This document shows, in pieces, positions 15,144-25,307 of a DNA stretch of 32,820 bases. This DNA comes from Thermodesulfovibrionales bacterium (GTDB lineage Bacteria; Nitrospirota; Thermodesulfovibrionia; Thermodesulfovibrionales; SM23-35), in contig JASEEX010000024.1 in assembly GCA_030019415.1 (NCBI GenBank), forward strand, positions 1 through 32,820, written 5' to 3'. Below the pieces are notes generated by a model. The model did not search any database and was not told the origin of the DNA. It saw only the letters and a program-made list of their open reading frames with translations. Every line of letters starts with the position of its first letter. Position 1 is the first letter of the stretch. Made by a program: the position numbers and the translations under genes.

Positions 15144-16211
15144 ATGGAAAGATGGGCAGGAAGGTACCCTGGAGGTGAGATAGCCTGGCCAGAGGTGCAG
15201 CAAAAGATAAAGCAAAAGCTAAAGGGTTTGAGCGGAAAAAGACCAAAAGGATTAATCGGGATTGTGTTAGGTGTAGTGGTGGTGATATGGCTTCTTTCAG
15301 GGATATACATCGTTGGCCCTGGGGAGGCAGGTGTGGAGAGGCGATTTGGGAAATTTACAGCCCAGACAGACCCCGGAGTAAATTATCGCCTGCCCTGGCC
15401 TGTAGAGAGTGTTAATGTAGTCAATGTAGCAGAGATAAGGAGGGCAGAGATCGGTTTCAGGACAGTTGGAGGTAAGGAGGCTGTAAGGCGAGTGCTCGAG
15501 GAATCATTGATGCTCACGGGGGATGAGAATATAGCCGATATTCAGGTCTTGGTGCAGTACAGGGTCAAAGAACCCGTCCAGTTCCTATTCAGGGTCAAAG
15601 ACCCTGAGGAAGCCGTTCACTCTGCAACCGAGGTTGCCATCAGAGGTGTTGTCGGCAACACCACCATAGATGATGTCATGACCGTGGGAAGACCCATTGT
15701 GGAAGCTGACACTAAGGTCTTTGTGCAGCGCCTGTTAGATGACTATGGGGCAGGCATCCATTTAGTTGAATTGAAGCTACTTGTGGTAGACCCTCCTGAT
15801 GAGGTGAAAGATGCCTTTCATGAAGTGGTTCGAGCCTTAGAGGATGGGGAAAGGCTCAGGAAAGAGGCTGAAGGATATGCCGAGGATGTGGTTCCAAAGG
15901 CAAGGGGAGATGCGGAGAAAGAGATAAGGGCTGCCGAGGCTTATCTGGAAGAAAGGGTAAAAAAGGCTGAAGGTGATAGGGCAAAGTTTCTTAAGATTCT
16001 GGCAGAGTACCAAAAGGCAAAAGATGTAACAAAGGAAAGGCTATACCTCGAGACTATAGAACGGGTTATGGCAGAGACCGAGAAGATTATTATTGACCCA
16101 AAGGCTGGAGGCATCTTGCCGCTCCTGCCATTGAGAGGTTTTGATATGCCCGAAAGGAAGGTTGGACTTCCTGAAGAGAAACCGAAAAGCGAAGAACCCT
16201 TAAGGAGGTAA
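15144..16211 (+). CDS. hflK: HflK-type SPFH membrane protein
   Basis: A Band-7/SPFH protein expected to form, with HflC, a membrane assembly that modulates the FtsH protease. A cytoplasmic N-terminus (residues 1-35) is followed by one membrane helix (IVLGVVVVIWLLSGIYIV, ~40-57) and the start of the SPFH domain, GPGEAGVERRFGKF. A long Lys/Glu/Ala-rich coiled coil (~230-310) ends with KIIIDPKAGGILPLLPLRG. At 355 aa it lacks the longer Gly-rich N-terminus of E. coli HflK. AAAGGAGGAGG lies 12-18 nt before the ATG, slightly far. hflC follows 4 bp after its stop. Confidence 0.9.
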   Translation: MERWAGRYPGGEIAWPEVQQKIKQKLKGLSGKRPKGLIGIVLGVVVVIWLLSGIYIVGPGEAGVERRFGKFTAQTDPGVNYRLPWPVESVNVVNVAEIRRAEIGFRTVGGKEAVRRVLEESLMLTGDENIADIQVLVQYRVKEPVQFLFRVKDPEEAVHSATEVAIRGVVGNTTIDDVMTVGRPIVEADTKVFVQRLLDDYGAGIHLVELKLLVVDPPDEVKDAFHEVVRALEDGERLRKEAEGYAEDVVPKARGDAEKEIRAAEAYLEERVKKAEGDRAKFLKILAEYQKAKDVTKERLYLETIERVMAETEKIIIDPKAGGILPLLPLRGFDMPERKVGLPEEKPKSEEPLRR

Positions 16212-16215
16212 CAGG

Positions 16216-17082
16216 ATGAAAAGGATAGCTATGATTGTTATTATATTGACCATAGCGGCACTGATAGCGCTCAGACAGACCGTATTTACGATAGATGAGA
16301 CAGGGCAGGCGATTATTACCCAGATGGGTGAGTATAAAAGGACAATCACCGAGCCCGGGCTAAAAGTAAAGACCCCCCTTATTCAGACTGTGCACCGTTT
16401 TGACAGGAGGGTCTTGACCCTGGATGCCCCTTCTGCCGAGTATCTTACCCTTGATAAGAAGAGACAGGTGGTGGATAGTTATACCAGGTGGAGGATTGAA
16501 GACCCACTCAAATTCTACAAAACTGTCAGGACTGAGGCTGTCGCCCTTGCCAGGATGGATGGCATTGTCTCCTCCGAACTAAGGAAGGAATTTGCTGCCA
16601 ATAAGTTCAGAGATATAGTCGGTGTCAAAAGAGAGCCGATCATGGAGACCGTTGCCCGGAAGGCAGGCGAGGTAGTAAAGGAGTTTGGGATAAAGGTCAT
16701 AGATGTCAGGATTAAAAGGGCCGATCTTCCACCAGAGGTTCAGGATAGTGTCTTTGCCAGAATGAGGGCGGAAAGAGAGAGGATAGCCAAGAAATACCGT
16801 GCTGAAGGAGAAGAGATAGCGAGGGGAACAAGGGCAAAGGCAGATAAAGAGGCGACCATCATCCTTGCTGAAGCCTACAAGAGGAGCAAGCACATAATTG
16901 GAGAAGGGGATGGTAAGGCAGCTAAGATTTATGCCGAGTCCTATGGGCAAGACCCTGAATTCTATTCATTCTTAAGAAGCCTTGAGGCCTATGAAAAGCT
17001 CTTAAAGGAGAAGGGCACACTTGTGCTTGGAACCGACTCACCGCTATTCAGGTATCTCGAGGACCCGGGGGCAAAGAAGTAA
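16216..17082 (+). CDS. hflC: HflC-type SPFH membrane protein
   Basis: Partner of HflK. A single N-terminal membrane helix (MIVIILTIAALIAL) leads into an SPFH domain with FTIDETGQAIITQMGEYKRTITEPGLKVKTPLIQTV, and FDRRVLTLDAPSAEYLTLDKK is highly typical for HflC. The charged coiled coil (RERIAKKYRAEGEEIARGTRAKADKEATIILAEAY) and the YGQDPEFYSFLRSLEAYEKLL tail complete the family pattern. The length is 288 aa. AGGAGG spaced 7 nt from the ATG is a good RBS. Confidence 0.95.
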   Translation: MKRIAMIVIILTIAALIALRQTVFTIDETGQAIITQMGEYKRTITEPGLKVKTPLIQTVHRFDRRVLTLDAPSAEYLTLDKKRQVVDSYTRWRIEDPLKFYKTVRTEAVALARMDGIVSSELRKEFAANKFRDIVGVKREPIMETVARKAGEVVKEFGIKVIDVRIKRADLPPEVQDSVFARMRAERERIAKKYRAEGEEIARGTRAKADKEATIILAEAYKRSKHIIGEGDGKAAKIYAESYGQDPEFYSFLRSLEAYEKLLKEKGTLVLGTDSPLFRYLEDPGAKK

Positions 17083-17091
17083 GAACCTCCT

Positions 17092-17496
17092 ATGGAAGAC
17101 ATAACCCCTGATTATTATGCCATTTTACAGGTCTCCCCTGCTGCCGAGAAAGAGGTGATAGAGGCCGCATATCGTAAGCTGGCACAGAAGTATCACCCTG
17201 ATATAAACAAGTCTGCAGGGGCAGAAGAAAAAATGAAGAGGATTAATGCCGCCTATGAGGTCCTCTCTGACTCTACTAAGAGGGCGGCCTATGATGCTAC
17301 GAGGCGTACTGCTGAGACATCAAAGCCACGACAATCTAAAGGTGTTCTGCCCAGATTGATGGCATTTGCACTAATAATGGTAATCATTGTGGTAGCCCTC
17401 AGATTGAGCCCAAGACTTGCTTTATTGCTTGCAGTCATAGCCCTCCTTGTCTGGCTTCTCTATTCCTTATTCTTTGGAAATCAGAGAGATGTATAG
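17092..17496 (+). CDS. Membrane-anchored J-domain protein
   Basis: Residues 6-70 form a J domain: [33 protein letters not shown], with the HPD tripeptide required to stimulate DnaK, and [20 protein letters not shown]. The C-terminal ~50 residues contain two hydrophobic helices ([17 protein letters not shown] and [20 protein letters not shown]), so it would bring DnaK to the membrane. There is no G/F region or zinc domain, so it is not DnaJ itself. It lies 9 bp after hflC and is probably cotranscribed, suggesting a role in membrane protein quality control with HflKC/FtsH. Confidence 0.9.
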   Translation: MEDITPDYYAILQVSPAAEKEVIEAAYRKLAQKYHPDINKSAGAEEKMKRINAAYEVLSDSTKRAAYDATRRTAETSKPRQSKGVLPRLMAFALIMVIIVVALRLSPRLALLLAVIALLVWLLYSLFFGNQRDV

Positions 17497-17510
17497 CTAC
17501 CACATTTTCT

Positions 17511-17711
17511 TCATGACCTGGCAGTATCCTTTTTTAATTTAGACTTCACTTTTTTAAACAATTTTCTTGCCCATATAAATTCAGTCGCGAGGATTGCCAG
17601 ACCAACAGGGATAATTATAAAGGCAGGCCCAAATGTTATCGTCAATTCACTCAGGGTTAAGGGCTCTGTCTTGAATACAGGATTTAAAAATGGCACATAT
17701 ATGTTTGCCAT
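17511..17711 (-). CDS. Small membrane ORF, apparently a P-type ATPase tail joined to a PGPGW-type protein
   Basis: The first ~22 residues (NIYVPFLNPVFKTEPLTLSEL) read like the C-terminal end of a cation P-type ATPase. The rest (FGPAFIIIPVGLAILATEFIWARKLFKKVK) resembles the membrane segment of PGPGW-type small transmembrane proteins. An in-frame TAG sits immediately before the ATG and no Shine-Dalgarno sequence is seen, so this may be a remnant left by a deletion. It is convergent with the J-domain gene, ending 15 bp away. The assignment rests on memory of the families and is tentative. Confidence 0.4.
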   Translation of the reverse strand: MANIYVPFLNPVFKTEPLTLSELTITFGPAFIIIPVGLAILATEFIWARKLFKKVKSKLKKDTARS

Positions 17712-17813
17712 CTAAAGTCAGGCCAATTCGTTTCTATGTTAATTCAAGGTCTATGGCTACAACGCCACCTTTATCTGTGAAAATAAAATTTGGTGGGTGA
17801 CCAACACTCAGCC

Positions 17814-17850
17814 TGTCATGCTAACCCCGAACTTGTTTTGGGGGAAGCAC
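17814..17850. repeat. REP-like palindrome (intergenic copy)
   Basis: CCCCGAA (17825-17831), loop CTTGT, TTTGGGG (17837-17843), with the left flank TGTCATGCTAA. It is the third member of the family that also lies inside queC and kdsB. The stem allows one G-T pair. Confidence 0.75.
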
Positions 17851-17908
17851 CTCTTATTTTGGACATTACTGAGGATATCACAAATTTTAAAAACTTATAT
17901 CCTTCTGA

Positions 17909-17914
17909 TATAAT
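17909..17914 (+). promoter_or_regulatory. Possible -10 box for the P-type ATPase gene
   Basis: A perfect TATAAT lies about 90 bp before the proposed start codon. The -35 region at the right distance (TTTAAA) is poor, so this is a weak prediction. Confidence 0.3.
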
Positions 17915-18005
17915 GAATTACTTTTTAGCCTCCTATCCTGCTTTTCAATTAGGCTAATGAACACAAAAGAAGATGATTCAGGATAAAATCTTAAGAGGGG
18001 TCTCT

Positions 18006-20732
18006 ATGAAAAAGGCTATCTGGCATTCAATGGAGGCATCGCAGGTCCTAAAGGAAATGGATACCGATATCCACCGCGGTTTAACTAAGGACGAGGTTAA
18101 AAGTCGCCTTGAAAAATACGGTTATAATGAACTCAGAAGGGAAGAGAGGGTTTCCCCTTTTTCCATATTTATAAACCAATTCAAAAATATCCTCATTATC
18201 ATTCTCCTTATAGCTATAGCTCTTTCCGCCCTTATCGGAGAAGTTCTGGATGCTGCTATCATAGGCCTAATAGTTATCTTCAGTGCCCTTCTCGGTTTTA
18301 TCCAGGAATATAGAGCAGAGCGGGCACTTGAGGTATTAAAGAAGATGCTTTCCCCTACCATAACTGTCTTGAGGGAGGGTAGGGAAGAGGAGGTCCCTTC
18401 GAGGGAGTTAGTTCCCGGGGATATACTACTCCTTGAGGCAGGTGATAAGATTCCCACAGATGCGAGGCTGATCGAAGTACGATCATTGAAATGTGATGAG
18501 GCACCCCTTACAGGAGAGTCTATCCCTGTAAAGAAAGATATAAAGCCACTTGAGAGGGATATGCCTGTAAGTGACCCGAGGAACATGGTCTTTGCAGGCA
18601 CAATAGTCACATACGGCAGGGGGAAGGCGGTCGTCACATCAACAGGTATGAACACGGAGTTTGGTAAGATTGCTGAGGAGGTGACTGCAGCCGAATCAAA
18701 AAAAACCCCCCTTGAGGAGAGGACGGAAGAGATAGGCAAATGGCTCGGAATAATAGCCCTCACCATATGTTTCCTTGTTGCCGGAATAAGTGCGGTAAGG
18801 GAGGCCCTTGATGGTAAGATCGATATGGAATTTATAATTACCACCGTTATGTTTGCAGTAGCCCTCGCCATAGCAGCAGTACCTGAGGCATTAGCTGCCA
18901 TTGTCACAGGTACGCTCGCCATAGGGATGCACCAGATGGCTAAGAGAAATGCCCTGGTTAGAAAGATGCCTGCCGTAGAGACCCTTGGTTGCACTACTGT
19001 GATATGTTCGGATAAGACAGGCACCCTTACAAAAGGAGAAATGACGGTAAGGAGAATATTTACTGGGGGCAGACTGATAGAGGTTACGGGAGTTGGCTAC
19101 GAACCAAAGGGGGATTTTAAATGCATGGGGGAGACTCTGTCTCCCCCATGGCCCCCCTCTCAACACCTGTTTCTTCAAGGAGGACTCCTATGCAGCGATG
19201 CAATCTTAGAAAAAAAAGAAGGCAAATGGTTCATCAAAGGTGACCCTACAGAGGGTGCGCTCGTTGTGGTAGCAGCAAAGGCAGACTTACATCAGGCTGA
19301 GATGAGGCTTGAAAACCCGAGGATAGAGGAGATACCCTTTAGCTCTGAGAGAAAAAGGATGACAACCATCCATCAAACCCAGGATGGCAAAAGGGTAGCA
19401 TTCATGAAAGGTGCTCCGGAGGTGGTTTTAGAAAGATGCTCTCACATCTTAGAAGAGAGTGGGATAAGAGAACTTTTGGAAGCAGAGAAGGCCCAGATCT
19501 TGAAGGTCAATAAGGAAATGGCTCATGCCGCATTGAGGATACTCGGAATAGCTTATAAAGAACTCCCTGAGGAAATCATCATATATGGAGAAGAGGAGGT
19601 TGAGAAGGATATGGTCTTCCTCGGACTTGTGGGAATGATGGACCCACCGAGGGAGGAGGCAATAGAGGCTGTGGAGGTATGTAAAGATGTGAAAATCAGA
19701 ACCATAATGATTACAGGAGATCATGAACTCACGGCTACTGCCATAGCAAAGGAAATCGGTATTTATAAAGAAGGTGACTTAGTGCTGACGGGTGAAGAGT
19801 TAGAAAAGATGTCTGACGAGGAATTCAAAAGGATTGTGGATAAGGTTACTGTCTATGCGAGGGTATCGCCGATAGATAAGCTGAAGATAATCAGGGCATG
19901 GAAGAGTAAGGGAGAAGTAGTAGCGATGACTGGCGATGGTGTTAATGATGCGCCAGCCCTCAAGCATGCTGATATAGGTATAGCCATGGGCATAACAGGA
20001 ACGGAGGTGACAAAGGACGCCTCTGATATGGTTCTAAGTGATGATAACTTCGCAACTATCGTGAAGGCCATAGAACGCGGCAGATGGATTTATGACAATA
20101 TAAAGAAATACCTCACCTATCTTCTCAGATGTAATATTACAGAGGTGGTAGTTATTGGTGGAGTGGTTCTTGTTTTGGGTCCTGAATATCTGCCCCTCTT
20201 GCCTGCAGCCATATTGTATATAAACCTGGCGACAGATGGACTCCCTGCACTTGCCCTGGGAGTTGCGCCACCTGACCCTGACATCATGCAGAGACCACCG
20301 AGAGACCCGAAAGAGGGTGTCTTTTCAAGAGATGTGAGGGCCTTCATTTTACTGGCCCTGGTGATTGAAACTCCCTTCTTCTACCTTCTCTTTTTCCATA
20401 AACTCTCTGATATGGCAAATGCAAGGACGGAGATATTCTTCCTCTTTATAATCATCGAACTCGTCATTGCCCTTAATTTCCGTTCGATGAGATATAGCAT
20501 CTTTAAGGCACCACCTCACAAATGGCTCCTCGCAGCCCTCGCATGGGAACTTACATTGGTTGCTATTTTAATTCAGCTCCCATCTGTGCGCCATGCCTTT
20601 GGAATACTAAAACCATCTGCCTCTGATCTCGGGATAATCTCAGGCTTTGGTGTTTTTGTATTTGCCTCGATGGAGGTAATAAAGGCAATCTTAAGAAAGA
20701 AGGTCCGGGGAGGAAGAAGGATAACTGCTTAG
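18006..20732 (+). CDS. P-type cation ATPase, calcium (type IIA) like
   Basis: An ATP-driven cation pump of the inner membrane. The actuator motif is PLTGESIPVKK, the phosphorylation site CSDKTGTLTKGEMT, and the hinge TGDGVNDAPALKHADIGIAMG. The fourth membrane helix has AVPEALAAIV. NITEVVVIG and INLATDGLPALALG keep the Asn, Glu, Asn and Asp positions used for Ca2+ in the SERCA group, so calcium (or manganese) export is the best guess. I use the ATG at 18006 (MKKAIWHSMEASQVL), not 17973, because AGAGGGG lies just upstream and family members begin this way; the protein is then 908 aa. A perfect hairpin lies inside the nucleotide-domain coding region. The 3' end overlaps the convergent Mut7-C gene by 42 bp. 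Confidence 0.93.
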   Translation: MKKAIWHSMEASQVLKEMDTDIHRGLTKDEVKSRLEKYGYNELRREERVSPFSIFINQFKNILIIILLIAIALSALIGEVLDAAIIGLIVIFSALLGFIQEYRAERALEVLKKMLSPTITVLREGREEEVPSRELVPGDILLLEAGDKIPTDARLIEVRSLKCDEAPLTGESIPVKKDIKPLERDMPVSDPRNMVFAGTIVTYGRGKAVVTSTGMNTEFGKIAEEVTAAESKKTPLEERTEEIGKWLGIIALTICFLVAGISAVREALDGKIDMEFIITTVMFAVALAIAAVPEALAAIVTGTLAIGMHQMAKRNALVRKMPAVETLGCTTVICSDKTGTLTKGEMTVRRIFTGGRLIEVTGVGYEPKGDFKCMGETLSPPWPPSQHLFLQGGLLCSDAILEKKEGKWFIKGDPTEGALVVVAAKADLHQAEMRLENPRIEEIPFSSERKRMTTIHQTQDGKRVAFMKGAPEVVLERCSHILEESGIRELLEAEKAQILKVNKEMAHAALRILGIAYKELPEEIIIYGEEEVEKDMVFLGLVGMMDPPREEAIEAVEVCKDVKIRTIMITGDHELTATAIAKEIGIYKEGDLVLTGEELEKMSDEEFKRIVDKVTVYARVSPIDKLKIIRAWKSKGEVVAMTGDGVNDAPALKHADIGIAMGITGTEVTKDASDMVLSDDNFATIVKAIERGRWIYDNIKKYLTYLLRCNITEVVVIGGVVLVLGPEYLPLLPAAILYINLATDGLPALALGVAPPDPDIMQRPPRDPKEGVFSRDVRAFILLALVIETPFFYLLFFHKLSDMANARTEIFFLFIIIELVIALNFRSMRYSIFKAPPHKWLLAALAWELTLVAILIQLPSVRHAFGILKPSASDLGIISGFGVFVFASMEVIKAILRKKVRGGRRITA
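19124..19150. repeat. Perfect 11-bp hairpin within the P-type ATPase gene
   Basis: CATGGGGGAGA (19124-19134), loop CTCTG, TCTCCCCCATG (19140-19150). It encodes residues around CMGETLSPPWPP, in a variable part of the nucleotide-binding domain. Confidence 0.9.
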
Positions 20733-21182
20733 AACCTCAGTAAGCTTCTCCCTAAACATCCTCGGGTGAGTCCCTTCCCAGTAAATCTTACCGCAATCAC
20801 TGCATCTTTGAAAGATATGGAAATTAAGGAAAACAAAATCGGGGACAGAGTCCTTTATCTCAGTTTTATCTAAAAGCCTTGAAAGCTTCCCATTACATAT
20901 AACGCATCTACTCAGGGGATTAAAGTCTTTCAGCTTTAGTGCATGTATTACCTCAAGGAGCTGCTGGAAAGAATCATTTGCTCTTATGAGAAGATAATCT
21001 TTAATCCCCCTTATCTTTATAAGGCGTGTGTCTCTCGTTAAAATGAGTCTCCCCTGTTCCTTTGCAACCCTGAGAAGCCTGATGTCACTTATGTCGGGAT
21101 AGTATAATGTGTCAAATCCCAAAAGCCTCAGCCATCTTGCGAGCCTTCCAAGCATGGCATCTGCGATGAATCTTAGATGCAC
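20691..21182 (-). CDS. Mut7-C RNase-type domain protein with zinc ribbon
   Basis: The N-terminal RFIADAMLGRLARWLRLLGFDTLYYPD and the later RLILTRDTRLI are the hallmark of the Mut7-C (PIN-like) domain. The C-terminus contains a zinc ribbon from CVICNGKL and CSDCGKIYWEGTHP. Members are predicted nucleases, but the target is unknown. The start is GTG at 21182. The gene begins 14 bp after rpoC and is probably the last gene of the ribosomal protein/polymerase operon. Its 3' end overlaps the convergent ATPase gene by 42 bp. Confidence 0.85.
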   Translation of the reverse strand: MHLRFIADAMLGRLARWLRLLGFDTLYYPDISDIRLLRVAKEQGRLILTRDTRLIKIRGIKDYLLIRANDSFQQLLEVIHALKLKDFNPLSRCVICNGKLSRLLDKTEIKDSVPDFVFLNFHIFQRCSDCGKIYWEGTHPRMFREKLTEVLSSYPSSSPDLLS

Positions 21183-21196
21183 TTTTGATCTCGTCT

Positions 21197-24100
21197 CTAT
21201 TTTACTTCTACCGATGGCTCAGGAAGTAGCGGCTGGATCTCCCTTTTCACGAATGTGTTTTTATACCTTGTCATACCTGTGCCGGCAGGAATTATTCTAC
21301 CCATAATCACATTCTCTTTAAGCCCTCTGAGTTCATCCACAGCACCATTAATAGCGGCCTCTGTGAGGACACTCGTTGTCTCCTGAAATGAGGCTGCAGA
21401 CACAAAACTGTCTGTTGTTAGAGATGCCTTTGTAATACCGATAAGGAGGGGTTTCCCCTGTGCAGGCTTGCCACCTTGTGCCTTTGCCTTAGCATTCTCC
21501 TCCCGAAAGAGCAATCTATCCACCTGTTCACCCATAAGGAACGTTGTATCACCAGGGTCTTCTATCCTTACCTTCTTCATCATCTGCCTGACAATAATTT
21601 CTATATGTTTGTCATTAATCGAGACACCCTGTAGCCTGTAGACCTTCTGGACTTCATCAACGAGATATCTCTGAAGTTCCCTCGGCCCGAGGATATCAAG
21701 TATGTTGTGGGGGTTTACTGCACCGTCCATTAGTGGTTCCCCAGCCCTAACCCAGTCACCTTCATGGACACTCACGTGCTTACCTTTTGGTATAAGGTAC
21801 TCCCTCGTCTCATCTCCTCCCTTAACCACAACGACACGCATTCCCTTTTGTGCATCTCTGAACTCTACCATACCATTTATCTCTGTGACTATTGCCTGCT
21901 CCTTAGGGCGTCTTGCCTCGAAGAGCTCGGCAACCCTGGGTAAACCTCCCGTTATATCCTTTGTTTTTGTTGTCTCCCTCGGAATCTTTGCGAGTACATC
22001 GCCAGGAAATACCGTATTGCCCTTTTCAACGAGTATGTGAGCACCCGATGGCAGGAGATACCTTGCAGGATTGCTTGTTCCTGGAATCTTGAGGGTTGCC
22101 CTTCCATGCTCATCTTTGATCGAAATCCTTGGCCTCATATTTGCAGGATAGTCTATTATTACCTTATGGGAAAGACCTGTAATCTCATCAACCTCTTCTT
22201 TTACAGTCACCCCCTCAACAATGTCGCCGAGGGCTATCTTACCGCCAACCTCTGTGAGTATTGGCGTAGAATAAGGATCCCACTCAACGAGCCTCTGCCC
22301 AATCTCAATCTTCTGTCCATCCTCGACAAGGAGCTTAGCCCCATAGACAACAGAGTATTTTTCTTTTTCCCTGCCTTCTGAATCCACAACAGCAATGCTC
22401 CCGTATCTATTCATAACAACAAGGAGGCCATCCCTGCTCCTTACTGTGCCTATATTCATGAACTTTATCGTACCAGTGTTTTTAGCCTCAAGGACTGTCC
22501 GCTCCACCACCCTCGCAGCTGCACCTCCAATATGGAAGGTTCTCATCGTAAGCTGCGTACCTGGCTCACCAATGGACTGGGCTGCGATTATTCCCACGGC
22601 TTCACCTATTTCCACAGGTTCACCCCTTGCGAGGTCCCTCCCATAACACTTTGTACATACACCGTAATTTGACTGGCATGTAAGCACAGACCTGATCTTG
22701 ACCCTGTCTATTCCTACATCAATAACCTTCTGTGTTAGTTCCTCATCTATTTCCTGATTCCTCTTAACTATCAGTTCTCTGGTAACAGGGTCTTTGATAT
22801 CCTCAGCAGCTATTCTGCCAAAAATTCTCTCCTCCAGTGGCTGTATTATCTCTCCCCCTTCTACGAGGGATGTGACGGTTATGCCGTCAGTCGTCCCGCA
22901 GTCATCCTCTATGACAATAATATCCTGTGAAACGTCAACAAGCCTTCTGGTGAGATAACCCGAGTTTGCGGTCTTCAGGGCTGTATCAGCAAGCCCCTTC
23001 CTTGCGCCGTGTGTAGAGATAAAGTACTGCAGTGGGGATAACCCCTCTCTGAAGTTTGCTGTTACCGGTGTTTCTATAATCTCACCAGAGGGTTTTGCCA
23101 TCAATCCCCTCATACCGGCAAGCTGTCTTATCTGGGCAGTGCTTCCTCTTGCGCCTGAATCGGCCATCATGAAGATGCTGTTAAAAGGTCTCCTTTCCTT
23201 GAGTTCTTCCTCGGAAAAGGTTCTGTCATCCTCAGCGCCGAGTTCCTTCATCATCTCATCAGCAATCTTCTCGGTCACATTTGCCCATATATCGATCACT
23301 TTGTTGTAGCGTTCGCCCTGGGTTATAAGGCCATCGGCATATTGCTTCTGGACATCAATGACCTCTTGTTCTGCTGTGTGGATTAGCTCTGACTTCTTTG
23401 ATGGTATGTGCATATCAGCCATACAGATGGATATACCCGATTTTGTCGCATAATGGAAGCCGAGCTTTTCCATGTTGTCAAGAAAGACGACCGTTTCCCG
23501 CTTGCCCGCCTTTTTATATGCGTATTCTATAAGTTTACCGATCTCTTTCTTCGTAATATCTCTATTTATCATAGAGAAGGAGATTCCCTTGGGCAGTATC
23601 TCGCTGAAGAGAACCCTGCCTGTCGTCGTCTCAACAAACTCTCCATCCATCCTTACCTTAATCTTCGCATGTTCATCCAGAATCCCGGCATCATAAGCAA
23701 CCCTGACATCCTCAGGGCCAGCAAATATCCTGCCCTCGCCTTTTGCACCCTTTCTCTCCTTCGTTAGAAAATAAATCCCGAGGACCATATCCTGGGTTGG
23801 AGCCACTATGGGCTTCCCATTCGCAGGAGAAAGAATATTATTGACTGACATCATAAGGACTCTTGCCTCTATCTGAGCCTCCATCGAAAGGGGGACATGA
23901 ACAGCCATCTGGTCTCCGTCAAAATCCGCATTGAAGGCAGTACAAACAAGGGGATGCAGTTTTATAGCTTTTCCTTCAACTAAAACAGGGTCAAATGCCT
24001 GGATACCAAGCCTGTGGAGAGTCGGTGCACGGTTAAGGAGCACCGGATGTTCCCTTATCACCTCTTCAAGGGCATCCCAGACCTCAGGCAGCTCTTTCTC

Positions 24101-25306
24101 TACAAGCTTCTTTGCTGCCTTTATTGTCGTAGCATATCCCTTTTCCTCAAGCCTGCGAAAAACGAAGGGTTTAAAGAGCTCCAGGGCCATCCTTTTTGGG
24201 AGACCGCACTGGTGAAGCCTTAGCTCAGGACCCACGACAATAACAGACCTGCCTGAATAATCAACGCGTTTTCCTAAGAGATTCTGCCTGAATCGACCCT
24301 GCTTTCCTTTTATCATATCGCTCAAAGACTTGAGGGGTCTTTTTGTCGTAGTCTTAAAAACCTTGCTCCTTCTGCCATTGTCAAAGAGTGCATCAACAGC
24401 CTCCTGGAGCATCCTTTTTTCATTCTTGATGATTACACTCGGTGCCTTCAGTTCCATCAGCCTCTTAAGCCTGTTATTCCTGTTGATAACCTTTCTGTAA
24501 AGATCATTCAGGTCAGAAGTAGCAAAGCGGCCTCCCTCTAATGGTACAAGGGGTCGTAGATCAGGAGGCAAAACAGGTATAACATCCATAATCATCCATT
24601 CTGGTTTACTACCAGATTTTCTGAATGCCTCCACAACCCTTAACCTCTTTGCAAGCTTTTTCTTTACACCAAGGGATGATGCCTCCTTTACCTTTAGCTT
24701 AAGCTCTACAGCAAGGGCCTCGATATCGACCTTCCTGAGCAGCTCCTTGATTGCCTCCGCACCCATCCCTGCCTTGAATCTTGAACCATACTCCAGGGTC
24801 TTCTTCTTATATCCATCCTCACTGAGGAGCTCCTTTTCTTTGAGCGGTGTGTCTCCAGCGTCTATTACTACATAGTTATCAAAATAGAGCACCTTCTCAA
24901 GCTGACGCATTGTCACATCGAGCAGCGTCCCTATCCTGCTCGGCATACCCTTCAGAAACCATATATGGGCTACAGGGCTCGCAAGCTCAATATGTCCTAA
25001 TCTCTCACGCCTTACCTTAGACTGAACAACCTCGACTCCACATTTGTCGCATACTACGCCTCTGTGCTTCATACGCTTGTATTTACCACATATGCACTCC
25101 CAGTCCTTTACAGGCCCAAAGATCTTTGCACAGAAAAGACCATCTCTTTCTGGTTTGAAGGTGCGGTAATTTATAGTCTCAGGTTTTTTAACCTCACCGT
25201 AAGACCATTCCCTTATCTTTTCTGGTGACGCGAGTCTAATCCTTATGGCCTCAAAGTCCAATGGATTCTTTGGCTTCTGAAAAATTGAATGGATATCCTC
25301 TGTCAA
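21197..25306 (-). CDS. rpoC: RNA polymerase beta' subunit
   Basis: Catalytic subunit of RNA polymerase. The first zinc site is [20 protein letters not shown], the catalytic Mg site is [16 protein letters not shown], the second zinc site ends in [13 protein letters not shown], and the trigger-loop/bridge region includes [22 protein letters not shown] place the start at a TTG (25306; [18 protein letters not shown]), 1 nt after the rpoB stop, with AAGGGGG a few nt upstream. The ATG in the ORF track (25354) lies inside rpoB and adds residues unlike RpoC. This gives 1369 aa. Confidence 0.97.
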   Translation of the reverse strand: MTEDIHSIFQKPKNPLDFEAIRIRLASPEKIREWSYGEVKKPETINYRTFKPERDGLFCAKIFGPVKDWECICGKYKRMKHRGVVCDKCGVEVVQSKVRRERLGHIELASPVAHIWFLKGMPSRIGTLLDVTMRQLEKVLYFDNYVVIDAGDTPLKEKELLSEDGYKKKTLEYGSRFKAGMGAEAIKELLRKVDIEALAVELKLKVKEASSLGVKKKLAKRLRVVEAFRKSGSKPEWMIMDVIPVLPPDLRPLVPLEGGRFATSDLNDLYRKVINRNNRLKRLMELKAPSVIIKNEKRMLQEAVDALFDNGRRSKVFKTTTKRPLKSLSDMIKGKQGRFRQNLLGKRVDYSGRSVIVVGPELRLHQCGLPKRMALELFKPFVFRRLEEKGYATTIKAAKKLVEKELPEVWDALEEVIREHPVLLNRAPTLHRLGIQAFDPVLVEGKAIKLHPLVCTAFNADFDGDQMAVHVPLSMEAQIEARVLMMSVNNILSPANGKPIVAPTQDMVLGIYFLTKERKGAKGEGRIFAGPEDVRVAYDAGILDEHAKIKVRMDGEFVETTTGRVLFSEILPKGISFSMINRDITKKEIGKLIEYAYKKAGKRETVVFLDNMEKLGFHYATKSGISICMADMHIPSKKSELIHTAEQEVIDVQKQYADGLITQGERYNKVIDIWANVTEKIADEMMKELGAEDDRTFSEEELKERRPFNSIFMMADSGARGSTAQIRQLAGMRGLMAKPSGEIIETPVTANFREGLSPLQYFISTHGARKGLADTALKTANSGYLTRRLVDVSQDIIVIEDDCGTTDGITVTSLVEGGEIIQPLEERIFGRIAAEDIKDPVTRELIVKRNQEIDEELTQKVIDVGIDRVKIRSVLTCQSNYGVCTKCYGRDLARGEPVEIGEAVGIIAAQSIGEPGTQLTMRTFHIGGAAARVVERTVLEAKNTGTIKFMNIGTVRSRDGLLVVMNRYGSIAVVDSEGREKEKYSVVYGAKLLVEDGQKIEIGQRLVEWDPYSTPILTEVGGKIALGDIVEGVTVKEEVDEITGLSHKVIIDYPANMRPRISIKDEHGRATLKIPGTSNPARYLLPSGAHILVEKGNTVFPGDVLAKIPRETTKTKDITGGLPRVAELFEARRPKEQAIVTEINGMVEFRDAQKGMRVVVVKGGDETREYLIPKGKHVSVHEGDWVRAGEPLMDGAVNPHNILDILGPRELQRYLVDEVQKVYRLQGVSINDKHIEIIVRQMMKKVRIEDPGDTTFLMGEQVDRLLFREENAKAKAQGGKPAQGKPLLIGITKASLTTDSFVSAASFQETTSVLTEAAINGAVDELRGLKENVIMGRIIPAGTGMTRYKNTFVKREIQPLLPEPSVEVK

Positions 25307-25307
25307 A

